A model generated the notes under the pieces. That model was not told where the DNA came from. It did not search any database and saw only the letters and a list, made by a program, of their open reading frames with translations. Below are positions 34,101 through 41,601 of a stretch of 64,000 bases of DNA, piece after piece. The translations under genes were made by a program, and so were the position numbers. The stretch comes from Virgisporangium aurantiacum (GTDB lineage: Bacteria; Actinomycetota; Actinomycetes; Mycobacteriales; Micromonosporaceae), in the NCBI RefSeq assembly GCF_016863635.1, contig NZ_BOPG01000032.1:124001-188000 (forward strand). The letters are read 5' to 3'. Positions within the stretch are counted from its first letter, which is position 1; each line of letters starts with the position of its first letter.

Positions 34101-34649
34101 TCAGCGCCAGATCATGATGTCGTCGCGCCGGCCGACCGCGCCGAGCCGGCGCATCGGGTTCTCCCGCACGTTGAGATCCTTCAGCTTCCGCAACCTGGCC
34201 AGCGAGTTCGGCAGCGCCGTGAGCCGGTTGCGCATCAGGTTGAGAAGGGTGAGTTCGCTCAGCTCGCCGAGCGATCCGGGAACGGTCGTGAGCCGGTTGG
34301 CCGACGCCTTCAGATACACCAGGTGCCGGAGCCGGCCGAGGGTGCCGGGAAGTTCGGTCAGCTCGTTGAACGACAGGATCAGATCCTCGAGCCGGGTCGC
34401 GCCGTCGATCGTGTCGGGGATCGCGCGGATGCGGTTGTACGCGACCTGGAGTGTGGTGAGATTGGTCAACTCGCCGATCCACCCGGGCAACGTCGTCAGG
34501 TGGTTCTCGGACAGGTCGAGCCCTTCGACGTGCACCAGGTCACGAACGAATCCGGGGACCTCGGTGAGGCCGCGGCGGCTCAGGTTCAACCACCGTCCGG
34601 TCGTGTCCACGAGTGGCTTTGTACAACGGCTGCGCAAGGTCCCGATCAA
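34101..34649 (-). CDS. Small leucine-rich-repeat protein
   Basis: 182 residues from TTG 34649; GTG 34610 is an alternative start just before the first repeat. Six complete 23-residue leucine-rich repeats and a partial seventh make up nearly the whole protein, with the pattern LxLSxNxLTxLPxxIGxLxxL (examples: LDLSENHLTTLPGWIGEL, LILSFNELTELPGTLG). There is no signal peptide or enzyme domain, so it is probably a cytoplasmic protein-binding solenoid. It is divergent from a TIR-like gene with only 26 bp between the starts, suggesting joint regulation and possibly joint function. Function unknown. Confidence 0.8.
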   Translation of the reverse strand: MIGTLRSRCTKPLVDTTGRWLNLSRRGLTEVPGFVRDLVHVEGLDLSENHLTTLPGWIGELTNLTTLQVAYNRIRAIPDTIDGATRLEDLILSFNELTELPGTLGRLRHLVYLKASANRLTTVPGSLGELSELTLLNLMRNRLTALPNSLARLRKLKDLNVRENPMRRLGAVGRRDDIMIWR

Positions 34650-34675
34650 CGCCGCACTTGCTACGGTCGACTGCC

Positions 34676-35497
34676 ATGGAAGTCTCCCAACTGCCGCCGG
34701 GACGCTACTTCATCTCGCATTCGTACCGCGACTCGGCCGAGCGCGACCGGTTGCTGGGGTCCCTGCCCGCACACGTACGACCATTGGTCTTTCCGCCGAT
34801 CACGGTCGCACCGGACGAGTTCGTGAGCACGCCCCTGCTGGAGGCCGTTCGCGCGTGCGATGGACTGATCGCACTGGGCGGCGCGGATTCCGACGAGTCG
34901 TTCTGGGTGACCTTCGAACGGGAGTTCGCCAAGCGGACCGGGATCACCGTCTACACCTGGGATCCGGCCGGCATGCTGCTGGACCACGACCAACCGTCCA
35001 CCGGGTCCACGATGATCCTGCTGAGCGACCCCGTCAACTGGAGCGACGTCGAACTCGTCGGTGTCCAGATGCAGAGGCGTTCGTTCGAGGTCGTCCCCCT
35101 GTCGAAGAATCCGGAGGGCCGGTGGGTTCTCCACGAGGGGAAGGACCTGAGGGTGGCCCCGGGAACGCGCGTAGTCGATCCGGCCTTCGTCGTGTTCGCG
35201 GGCGGCAGGACCCGGCCCGGATTCTTCCGCGACGTCGTCGCGCGGGGGCGGAGTGGGCACATCGACCCGCACCGGGTCGTGATCGCGTGTCTCAACACCG
35301 GGTCCGGAGTCGTCGACGCGGACTTTCTCGGATCACTCATGCGCGGATGGGGCCGCGGGCCGATCGTCGACGACCTCGAGTCGCACATCGTGTACCTGAG
35401 AGAGGGCGTCGACGGTGAGGTGCTCGCCAACCGCGTCGACGATCTCATCGTGCGCCTGTCGTGGAACCTGTACCGGACGCGCGGGCCGGTGCGCTGA
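34676..35497 (+). CDS. TIR-like domain protein
   Basis: 273 residues from ATG 34676. The N-terminal half looks like a TIR domain: YFISHSYRDSAERDRLLGSL (BB-side strand and alphaA, 11-30), a VTPLLEAVRACDGLIALGG-type core at 50-70, and SFWVTFEREFAKRTG (76-90), where E81 is at the place of the NADase glutamate of bacterial TIR enzymes. Residues 150-273 form a second alpha/beta region I do not recognise (FVVFAGGRTRPGFFRDVV; PHRVVIACLNTGSGVV). TIR NADases often work in anti-phage defence. The divergent LRR gene and the Wadjet operon 4 kb downstream fit that, but the role here is inference. Confidence 0.7.
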   Translation: MEVSQLPPGRYFISHSYRDSAERDRLLGSLPAHVRPLVFPPITVAPDEFVSTPLLEAVRACDGLIALGGADSDESFWVTFEREFAKRTGITVYTWDPAGMLLDHDQPSTGSTMILLSDPVNWSDVELVGVQMQRRSFEVVPLSKNPEGRWVLHEGKDLRVAPGTRVVDPAFVVFAGGRTRPGFFRDVVARGRSGHIDPHRVVIACLNTGSGVVDADFLGSLMRGWGRGPIVDDLESHIVYLREGVDGEVLANRVDDLIVRLSWNLYRTRGPVR

Positions 35498-35599
35498 CGG
35501 CGCAGTTCTGTCGCATACCCGCCGAAGAGTGCCCGCTCACGCCGTCACCACGTGTCCTGGTGGAGCACGACCGGACGCGTGGACGAGAGGTGGAGCGAC

Positions 35600-36202
35600 G
35601 TGTACCCGCAGGGCAACTCGCCGGACTCCTGGCAGCAGTACAACCAGCAGCCCGACCCGTACGCGGGGTACGGGCAGCCGCCGCAACCGATGCCGCAGTA
35701 CCCGGGTGCCCCGTACCAGCCGTTCCCCGGGCCGGCGCAGGGACAGCGGTCGGGCAGCCGGACGCCGCTGATCATCGTCGGCGTGGTGGTGGGCGTGGTG
35801 GTGCTGTTCTGCGCGGCTGCCGTCTTCCTCGTGGGACTGGGCGCCGCCGTTGACGACGGTTCGGGACCGGACCGTGCCGCGCCGGCCGCGTCCACGGCAC
35901 CGCCCGCCTCGACCCGCACCGCGGCACCGACGACGCCGGCCGCCACCAAGACGCCGACGGAGGAGTCGATCGAGGGCGACCTCGCCAGGTTCAAGGTCGG
36001 CGACTGCCTGACGATCACCGGTTCGGAGAACACGGTGAACCCGGCCAAGTGCACCGACAGCGGTGCGTACAAGGTGCTGCTGCGTCGCGACGGCACCACC
36101 GACGAGAAGGTGTGCGACGGCACCGAGGCCACCGACTTCCTGTACCAGGACGGCGTCGGCACGAGCCGGGACCTGGTGCTGTGCGTGTCGCTGGCGAAGT
36201 AG
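35600..36202 (+). CDS. LppU-like membrane-anchored protein
   Basis: 200 residues from GTG 35600, with GGAG 5 nt upstream. The N-terminus is a Pro/Gln/Tyr-rich cytoplasmic tail (YAGYGQPPQPMPQYPGAPYQ region, 18-45), followed by one membrane helix (about 52-75), a Thr/Pro/Ala-rich linker (80-115) and an extracytoplasmic domain. That domain (VGDCLTITGSENTVNPAKC, then two more cysteines) matches the LppU-type family of actinobacteria. Four conserved cysteines suggest two disulfides. Biological role not established. Confidence 0.75.
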   Translation: MYPQGNSPDSWQQYNQQPDPYAGYGQPPQPMPQYPGAPYQPFPGPAQGQRSGSRTPLIIVGVVVGVVVLFCAAAVFLVGLGAAVDDGSGPDRAAPAASTAPPASTRTAAPTTPAATKTPTEESIEGDLARFKVGDCLTITGSENTVNPAKCTDSGAYKVLLRRDGTTDEKVCDGTEATDFLYQDGVGTSRDLVLCVSLAK

Positions 36203-36212
36203 CCGAGCGCGG

Positions 36213-36941
36213 TCAGGGAACGGCGTAGGGAGCGCCGACGATCCAGCCGCCCCGGGGCGGTGGCTCGAGGTACTCGTCGACAACCTCCACCGGGTCGCCG
36301 ACCCGGATCGTGCCGGGGTGGGCCACCCAGCAGTCGAGTGCCACCCGTCCCTCGAACTCCCGGTTGATCCGTCGAAGGACGTCGAGGTTCTGCGCACCGG
36401 TGTCGGGATCGATCGTGGTGACGATGCAGCGCGACCGCAACTTCAGCATGCCGATCACCACCTCGCCGATGCGCAGTGTCCGACCGGGCCAGGACCGCTC
36501 GGCCAGTCCCTCGACGCCGCCCACGACGATGTTGGGTCGCAACCGTCGCCCGCTGTGGCCGAGCGCGGCGATGCCGCCGTCGGTGGCGACCAGCAGGGGC
36601 ATGACGTCGAAACGCTCGCTGCCCGCGTAGTGCACGGCCTCCACGCCCGGCCCGGCCACCCGGTGGATCGCGGCGGCGACGGCCGGACTGTTCCACGGCC
36701 TACCGTCGACGAGGATCCCGCCGTCCGGGGCGGTCGTCGCGGCAAGGCCCAGGAGGCCCGGGCGCGTGCGCGCGGTCACCACGCCCCGGTGACCGCGGAC
36801 GTGGACCACCCGGTCGCCGACGATGCCCTCGTCGGTGAGCGTGGCCGACCCGAGTTGCTCTCCCCGCATCGACTTCACCGGGAAGCGCCAGATCTGCGCG
36901 ACGTGCGGCCCACGGGCTCTAACGGATAATTGCTCGGTCAC
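36213..36941 (-). CDS. MOSC domain protein
   Basis: 242 residues from GTG 36941, the only start upstream of the conserved RFPVKSMRGE block. MOSC_N features (IWRFPVKSM; LTDEGIVGDR) are followed by the MOSC domain (FRPN-like LRPNIVVGG, RIGEVVIGMLKLRSRCIVTT with the conserved cysteine, DPDTGAQNLDVLRRI). MOSC proteins act as carriers of sulfur or molybdenum-cofactor-linked redox centres. It is divergent from a CGNR regulator and the shared promoter region contains paired CGTTAGA repeats; the first repeat lies inside its early codons. Confidence 0.87.
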   Translation of the reverse strand: MTEQLSVRARGPHVAQIWRFPVKSMRGEQLGSATLTDEGIVGDRVVHVRGHRGVVTARTRPGLLGLAATTAPDGGILVDGRPWNSPAVAAAIHRVAGPGVEAVHYAGSERFDVMPLLVATDGGIAALGHSGRRLRPNIVVGGVEGLAERSWPGRTLRIGEVVIGMLKLRSRCIVTTIDPDTGAQNLDVLRRINREFEGRVALDCWVAHPGTIRVGDPVEVVDEYLEPPPRGGWIVGAPYAVP

Positions 36942-36996
36942 CCGTTAGAGGATGCCACGGCTTTCTAACGCCGGCAAGTGGAATTTGCCATTAGAA
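36917..36996. repeat. Four CGTTAGA half-sites as two inverted pairs
   Basis: CTCTAACGG (36917-36925) with CCGTTAGAG (36942-36950) form a perfect 9-bp inverted pair 16 bp apart. TTCTAACGCC (36963-36972) with GCCATTAGAA (36987-36996) form a second pair, 8 of 10 positions complementary, 14 bp apart. They span the MOSC start and the intergenic region before the CGNR gene, which points to an operator array for the CGNR protein. Confidence 0.6.
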
Positions 36997-37012
36997 CAGG
37001 TACCCTGTGGTC

Positions 37013-37567
37013 GTGAGTGAGCCACTGTCACTGCGGTTCGCCAACACCCGCTACGCGGTGCGCGGTCAGGCGCACGACGGCATCGGCACACGCGAGCTCC
37101 TGCACGCCTGGCTCACCCGGCATGCCGACGAACTCGGCCTGACCGGTGCGCCGCGGATCGGCCGAACCGACGTACCCGCCTTCGTCGACCTTCGCGACGC
37201 CGTCCGCGACCTGATCGCCGTCGCCGTCGACGGTGGTCGGGCGCCGGCCCACGACGACGGCGTCGCGCTGCTGAACCGGCTCTCCGCCGGCGCGCCGAGT
37301 TGGCCGACGCTGGTGCGCGCCGACGGTCGGTTCCAGGTGGTCGAGCGCGCCACGGGCGACGCCCGCGCGTCGGCCCTCGCCGCGCTCGCCCGGGACGCGA
37401 TGACGCTGCTCGGCGGCGACCTCCCCGGTCCGCTCCGCGCCTGCGGGGCGCCCGGCTGCGTGCAGTTCTTCATCAAGGACCATCCACGCCGCGAGTGGTG
37501 CTCGCCCACCTGCGGCAACCGCGTCCGGGCCGCCCGCCACTACCTACGCCACCGCGAGGTCCGGTAG
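37013..37567 (+). CDS. CGNR zinc-finger (ABATE) regulator
   Basis: 184 residues from GTG 37013. TACCCT lies exactly 6 nt upstream, indicating a leaderless start and arguing against GTG 37007. The N-terminal ABATE region (RFANTRYAVRGQ; LRDAVRDLIAVAVDG) precedes the C-terminal CGNR finger. In that finger CGAPGCVQFFIKDHPRREWC and SPTCGNRVRAARHY supply the four cysteines and the CGNR signature. These proteins are putative DNA-binding regulators of actinobacteria. It probably controls itself and the divergent MOSC gene. Confidence 0.88.
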   Translation: MSEPLSLRFANTRYAVRGQAHDGIGTRELLHAWLTRHADELGLTGAPRIGRTDVPAFVDLRDAVRDLIAVAVDGGRAPAHDDGVALLNRLSAGAPSWPTLVRADGRFQVVERATGDARASALAALARDAMTLLGGDLPGPLRACGAPGCVQFFIKDHPRREWCSPTCGNRVRAARHYLRHREVR

Positions 37568-37658
37568 CACCTCAGCGGATGATCAGCCGGCGTTCAGTGG
37601 AACACCAGGTCCGGATGGCTACCCTCGCCGCACCTTTGTGGTACGTCGGGAGGGCACC

Positions 37659-38030
37659 ATGATCAGACATATGCGTCGGGTCGGCGCGGCGGGTGCGGTG
37701 GTCGTATCCGTCATGGTCGGCACGCAGGTGGTCGCGCAGGGCGCGGCCAGCGCCAGCGGATGCCACCGGCCCGGAGCGTATTTCGAGTTCTACGACAACA
37801 CCCTGGTAGGGCAGCACTGGCAGTACTGCTACGACCCGGACAGCGAAATACCGTGGCCGGTCATCGTCGAGCGGTACGACCCACCGCCGCTCGGCACGCA
37901 CCTGCCGTGGACCTGGGTCATCGTCGCGCAGAGCCAATCCGGCACCGCCAAATACACGTGCCGGGGCACCGGCCCGTACACGTTCCGGATCCGCGGTACC
38001 GGCGTGAGCGGCTTCTACGCGTGCTCCTGA
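37659..38030 (+). CDS. Small secreted protein of unknown function
   Basis: 123 residues from ATG 37659, with GGGAGGG 5 nt upstream. The signal peptide (1-33) ends ASASG and the mature part is about 90 residues. It has four cysteines (SGCHRPGAYF; QYCYDPDSE; YTCRGTG; FYACS), likely two disulfides, with many Tyr and Trp. The fold resembles small beta-rich exported domains, but I do not recognise a family. Its end overlaps the lysyl-oxidase-like gene by 10 nt, so the two are probably coupled. Confidence 0.7.
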   Translation: MIRHMRRVGAAGAVVVSVMVGTQVVAQGAASASGCHRPGAYFEFYDNTLVGQHWQYCYDPDSEIPWPVIVERYDPPPLGTHLPWTWVIVAQSQSGTAKYTCRGTGPYTFRIRGTGVSGFYACS

Positions 38031-39451
38031 AGACCCATCGTCGGATCGCGCTGTTCACGGTCGTGGCGGCGATCGCCGCACCCGTTCCGCCGGCGGCCGG
38101 TGTCGCGTCGTCGGCGGAACCGTCGCTGCGGTTGGTCGCGGGTGGCGCGGTCACCGTCGAGCGGCGGCCGGGTGCGGTGGTCAGGCTCGACCCGGGGACG
38201 CTCGTCGTGGCCGGCCGGACGCCGTTCGAGGTGCGGGCCACGCGAGCGTCCTATGTGGACCCCGTCGTCGCCACCCGGACCGTCGGGAACCGGCGGGTGC
38301 GGCTGCCGGCCGGCCTTCTCACCGACCTCGCCGGCTTCCGCGCGTTCACCCACCTGACCCTGCTCGACGCGGCGGGCAACACGGTCATCGAGCGGGACGA
38401 GACGTTCTGCCCCAACGGCACGCCGGTGCGCACACATCCGGCGGCGCCGGCCACGTCGCCGTATCCCCGTCGCTGCGCGACGTTCGCGCCCTTCGCGCTG
38501 GGCGGCGTGTGGGGGATCCAGGCCGGCTGGGGCGCGCCGACGGCGGCACGGTGGAACTCGCCGCTCTTCCTCGACGACGGCACCTACACGGCGGTGGTGT
38601 CCGTCAACCAGCCGTACCGCGAACTGTTCGGGTTCGCGCCGGACGCATGGTCGGCGTCGGTTCCGGTGACGGTGCGCACGGTCGACGCGTCCACTGTGGA
38701 TACCGAGTCGTCCGGTGGCCCGCTGCGGCCGGCTGCTCAGCGTCCGTCCACGACCATGCGCCCCCCGCGCGGGCCGCGACCGGACCTGCGGCCGCTACCC
38801 GCCTTCAACATCTATTTCACCTTCGACGAGACCGGCCGCGACCGACTGGCGTTCGCGGCGACCGTGTGGACCGCGGGCACCTCGCCGCTGGTCGTCGACG
38901 CGTTCCGGCGTCCCGGCGAAGCGATGATGGACGCCTACCAGTACTTCTACGACACCCGCGGCACAGAGGTCGGCTCCGCGCCGGTCGGCACCATGGAATG
39001 GGACGCGCGTGCGGGCCACAACCATTGGCACTTCACCGATTTCGCGCAGTACCGTCTGCTCGACGCCGACAAGCGGGTCGCGGTGCGCAGCGCCAAGGAG
39101 GCATTCTGCCTGGCGAGCACCGACCCGATCGACCAGACGCTGCCGCACGCCAACTGGCACCCGGAGAACACCGACCTGCACAGCTCGTGCGGCGACGCGG
39201 ACGCCGAGGCCGTGCGGCAGGTGCTCGACATCGGCAACGGCGACACCTACCACCAGGACCTACCGGGGCAGAGCTTCGACGTCACCGACCTGCCCAACGG
39301 CGTCTACTACATCGAGATCGTGGCGAACCCGGAACACGCGCTCCACGAACAGGACACGGCCAACAACGTCTCGCACCGGCAGATCGTCATCGGCGGAACA
39401 CCCGGAGACCGGACGGTCGACGTACCACCCCACGGCCTGGTCGACGCCTGA
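38021..39451 (+). CDS. Secreted lysyl-oxidase-like copper protein
   Basis: 476 residues from GTG 38021, inside the last codons of the preceding gene. A signal peptide (1-33) is followed by an N-terminal beta-rich domain of about 200 residues, a Pro/Arg linker (about 235-260) and the catalytic-type domain. There, RAGHNHWHFTDFAQYRLLD carries the histidine-rich copper site of the lysyl oxidase family, SKxxFCL-type AKEAFCLAS and SSCG supply cysteines, and GQSFDVTDLPNGVYYIEI with ANPEHALHEQDTANN are further family blocks. Lysyl oxidases deaminate lysine side chains or amines; bacterial members are little studied. Confidence 0.85.
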   Translation: MLLKTHRRIALFTVVAAIAAPVPPAAGVASSAEPSLRLVAGGAVTVERRPGAVVRLDPGTLVVAGRTPFEVRATRASYVDPVVATRTVGNRRVRLPAGLLTDLAGFRAFTHLTLLDAAGNTVIERDETFCPNGTPVRTHPAAPATSPYPRRCATFAPFALGGVWGIQAGWGAPTAARWNSPLFLDDGTYTAVVSVNQPYRELFGFAPDAWSASVPVTVRTVDASTVDTESSGGPLRPAAQRPSTTMRPPRGPRPDLRPLPAFNIYFTFDETGRDRLAFAATVWTAGTSPLVVDAFRRPGEAMMDAYQYFYDTRGTEVGSAPVGTMEWDARAGHNHWHFTDFAQYRLLDADKRVAVRSAKEAFCLASTDPIDQTLPHANWHPENTDLHSSCGDADAEAVRQVLDIGNGDTYHQDLPGQSFDVTDLPNGVYYIEIVANPEHALHEQDTANNVSHRQIVIGGTPGDRTVDVPPHGLVDA

Positions 39452-39559
39452 TCAGGCGTTGATCTTCTGATCGCATAAATCGGGCAATAGTTGCATTATG
39501 GCGACGGCTCCGCGGTCCGTAGCATGGAGCGCCGGTGGGTTTCTCGGCCGTGGGGTGCG

Positions 39560-40999
39560 ATGGATTTCGACGAGGTGGAGCGGCTGCGGCGCAACAGCGC
39601 CGCCTGGCGGTTGCTGAACGCGGACAACGCCGCGCTGGTGCTCACGTTTCTGGGCGCGGTGTTCGTCGACGAGAACGTGCGCTCGATATCGGCCGCCGAG
39701 CTTGCCGGCCGGTTGGAGGACGAGCTCCAGGGCCTCAACGAGCGGTTCGGGCAGGTGCGGTTTCCCAAGTCGGCGAAGGCGTACCTGGAGGACTGGTCGC
39801 GGTCCGACGTGGGGTGGCTCCGCAAGTACTATCCACCCGGTTCCGACGAGGTGCACTTCGATGCCACGCCCGCGGTCGAGAAGGCGTTGGCGTGGGTCCG
39901 TTCCCTGCAGGCGCGGGCGTTCGTCGGCACCGAGTCCAGGCTGAACATCATCTTCGAGCTGCTGCGGCAGATGGTCTTCGGCGCGGAGGCGGATCCGGAC
40001 CGGCGGCTCGCGGAGCTGTACCGGCGGCGCGGCGAGATCGATGCCGAGATCGAACGGGTCCGGGCCGGCGATATGACGATCATGGACGCGTCCGCGCAGC
40101 GTGACCGGTACCAGCAGTTCACCGCCACGGCGCGGGGTCTGCTCGCCGACTTCCGCGAGGTCGAGGCGAACTTCCGGGCCCTGGACCGGGACCTGCGCGA
40201 ACAGGTGGCGCTGTGGAACGGCTCCAAGGGCGCGCTGCTCGACGAGGTCCTCGGCAGCCGCAACGCGATCGCGGAGTCCGACCAGGGCCGCAGCTTCCAC
40301 GCGTTCTACGACTTCCTGCTCTCGCAGCAGCGGCAGGCGGAGTTCACGGATCTGCTGGAGCAGGTGCAGGTCCTGCCGGCCATCGAAGCGGCGGACCCGC
40401 GGATGCGTCGCATCCACTACGACTGGCTCGACGCGGGGGAGCGGACCCAGGCGACCGTGCGCACGCTGTCGGAACAGCTGCGTCGATTCCTCGACGACCA
40501 GGTGTGGCTGGAGAACCGCCGGGTGATGGACCTGCTGCGGGGGATTGAGGCGGCCGCTTTGCGGCTGCGGGACCTGCCGACGGCGTCGTTCGTGATGGAG
40601 ATCGACGCCGCCGCACCCTCGATCGCGCTGCCGATGGAGCGGCCCCTGTACCGGACCCGGCCCCGGGACGCGCTGGACAGCTCCGCGGTGACGGTGGGCG
40701 ACGAGGTCGTCGACGTGTCCGTGCTGTTCGAGCAGGTCCACGTCGACCCGTTGCGGTTGTCCGCCGGCGTGCGGGAGGCGCTGCGCAAGCGATCGCAGGT
40801 CGGCCTGGCCGAGATCGTCGGGGACCGGCCGCTGGAGCAGGGACTGGCCGAGCTGGTGACCTACCTGTCGCTGGTCGACCCGGCGTTCCGGGTGGTGTTC
40901 GACGAGGCGCGGCGCGAACAGGTGCAATGGACGGACGCGGACGGCCGGCACCGGACCGCGACCATGCCACGGGTGACGTTCACGCGGGTGGAGTCATGA
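39560..40999 (+). CDS. jetA: Wadjet defence protein JetA (DUF3375, kleisin-like)
   Basis: 479 residues from ATG 39560, preceded by GTGGGGTG; in-frame ATG 39524 is an alternative. The DUF3375 start MDFDEVERLRRNSAAWRLLN, the winged-helix-like N-terminus and a long helical middle (about 160-290; DAEIERVRAGDMTIMDASAQ) correspond to JetA, the MukF/MksF-like kleisin of type I Wadjet. It bridges JetC ATPase heads and binds JetB. The operon order jetA-jetB-jetC-jetD is complete and tightly overlapping (ATGA into jetB). Confidence 0.9.
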   Translation: MDFDEVERLRRNSAAWRLLNADNAALVLTFLGAVFVDENVRSISAAELAGRLEDELQGLNERFGQVRFPKSAKAYLEDWSRSDVGWLRKYYPPGSDEVHFDATPAVEKALAWVRSLQARAFVGTESRLNIIFELLRQMVFGAEADPDRRLAELYRRRGEIDAEIERVRAGDMTIMDASAQRDRYQQFTATARGLLADFREVEANFRALDRDLREQVALWNGSKGALLDEVLGSRNAIAESDQGRSFHAFYDFLLSQQRQAEFTDLLEQVQVLPAIEAADPRMRRIHYDWLDAGERTQATVRTLSEQLRRFLDDQVWLENRRVMDLLRGIEAAALRLRDLPTASFVMEIDAAAPSIALPMERPLYRTRPRDALDSSAVTVGDEVVDVSVLFEQVHVDPLRLSAGVREALRKRSQVGLAEIVGDRPLEQGLAELVTYLSLVDPAFRVVFDEARREQVQWTDADGRHRTATMPRVTFTRVES

Positions 41000-41601
41000 C
41001 GGAGGCGGCGGCACCCGACCTGTCGTTGGCGGTCACCCACCTGATGAAGGGCGTCGTCTACCGCGACACGCACGAGGTCGCCTGGCGGCATCTGGTCCAG
41101 TTGCAGGCCCAGGTCCGGGACCATGTCGCCGTCATCGGTCTCACCGTGACGGTCGACGAGGCGGAAGGGTACGCGTTCCTCCGGTCCCGCCCGGTCGACC
41201 TCGACGGCGAGGAGTCGCCGGTTCCGCGGCTCATCGCGCGGCGGCAGTTGTCCCTGCACGTGAGCCTGCTCCTGGCGCTGCTGCGTAAGAAGCTGGCCGA
41301 GTTCGACGCCAACTCCGGCGACACGCGACTGGTGGTGACCCGGCAGCAGCTGATCGACATGGTGACGGTCTTCATGCCGCGTGGCAGCACGGACACCCGG
41401 CTGATCGACCAGATCGACACCCACATCGGCAAGGTGGTCGAGCTGGGGTTCCTGCGACGGTTCGGAGACGGGGAGGCCGCGTTCGAGGTGCGCCGCATCC
41501 TCAAGGCGTTCGTCGACGCGCAGTGGCTGGCCGATCTCGACACCAGGCTGGCCGAGTACGCCGCGGAGTTCACCGGGTCGACGGGGAAGGGCGGCGCGTG
41601 A
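40996..41601 (+). CDS. jetB: Wadjet defence protein JetB (DUF4194, KITE-like)
   Basis: 201 residues. ATG 40996 overlaps jetA by 4 nt. DUF4194 features: THLMKGVVYRDTHEVAWRHL, DEAEGYAFLRSR, PRLIARRQLSLHVSLLLALL, and a winged-helix part (QLIDMVTVFMPRG; IDTHIGKVVELGFLRRF). It matches the MukE/MksE-like KITE subunit of the condensin complex. Length is normal for the family. Confidence 0.9.
   Translation: MTEAAAPDLSLAVTHLMKGVVYRDTHEVAWRHLVQLQAQVRDHVAVIGLTVTVDEAEGYAFLRSRPVDLDGEESPVPRLIARRQLSLHVSLLLALLRKKLAEFDANSGDTRLVVTRQQLIDMVTVFMPRGSTDTRLIDQIDTHIGKVVELGFLRRFGDGEAAFEVRRILKAFVDAQWLADLDTRLAEYAAEFTGSTGKGGA

Noticed and set aside
34101..35497. Interpreting the LRR/TIR pair as a bacterial NLR (Avs/STAND-like) receptor
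   Set aside because: Neither protein has an NTPase (STAND) domain or Walker motifs, so it cannot be an NLR in the strict sense. I kept only the weaker split TIR-LRR hypothesis.
39444..39459. ACGCCTGATCAGGCGT palindrome at the end of the lysyl-oxidase-like gene
   Set aside because: It includes the stop codon, is only 16 bp and has no loop. It may influence termination or jetA control, but nothing else supports a specific role.
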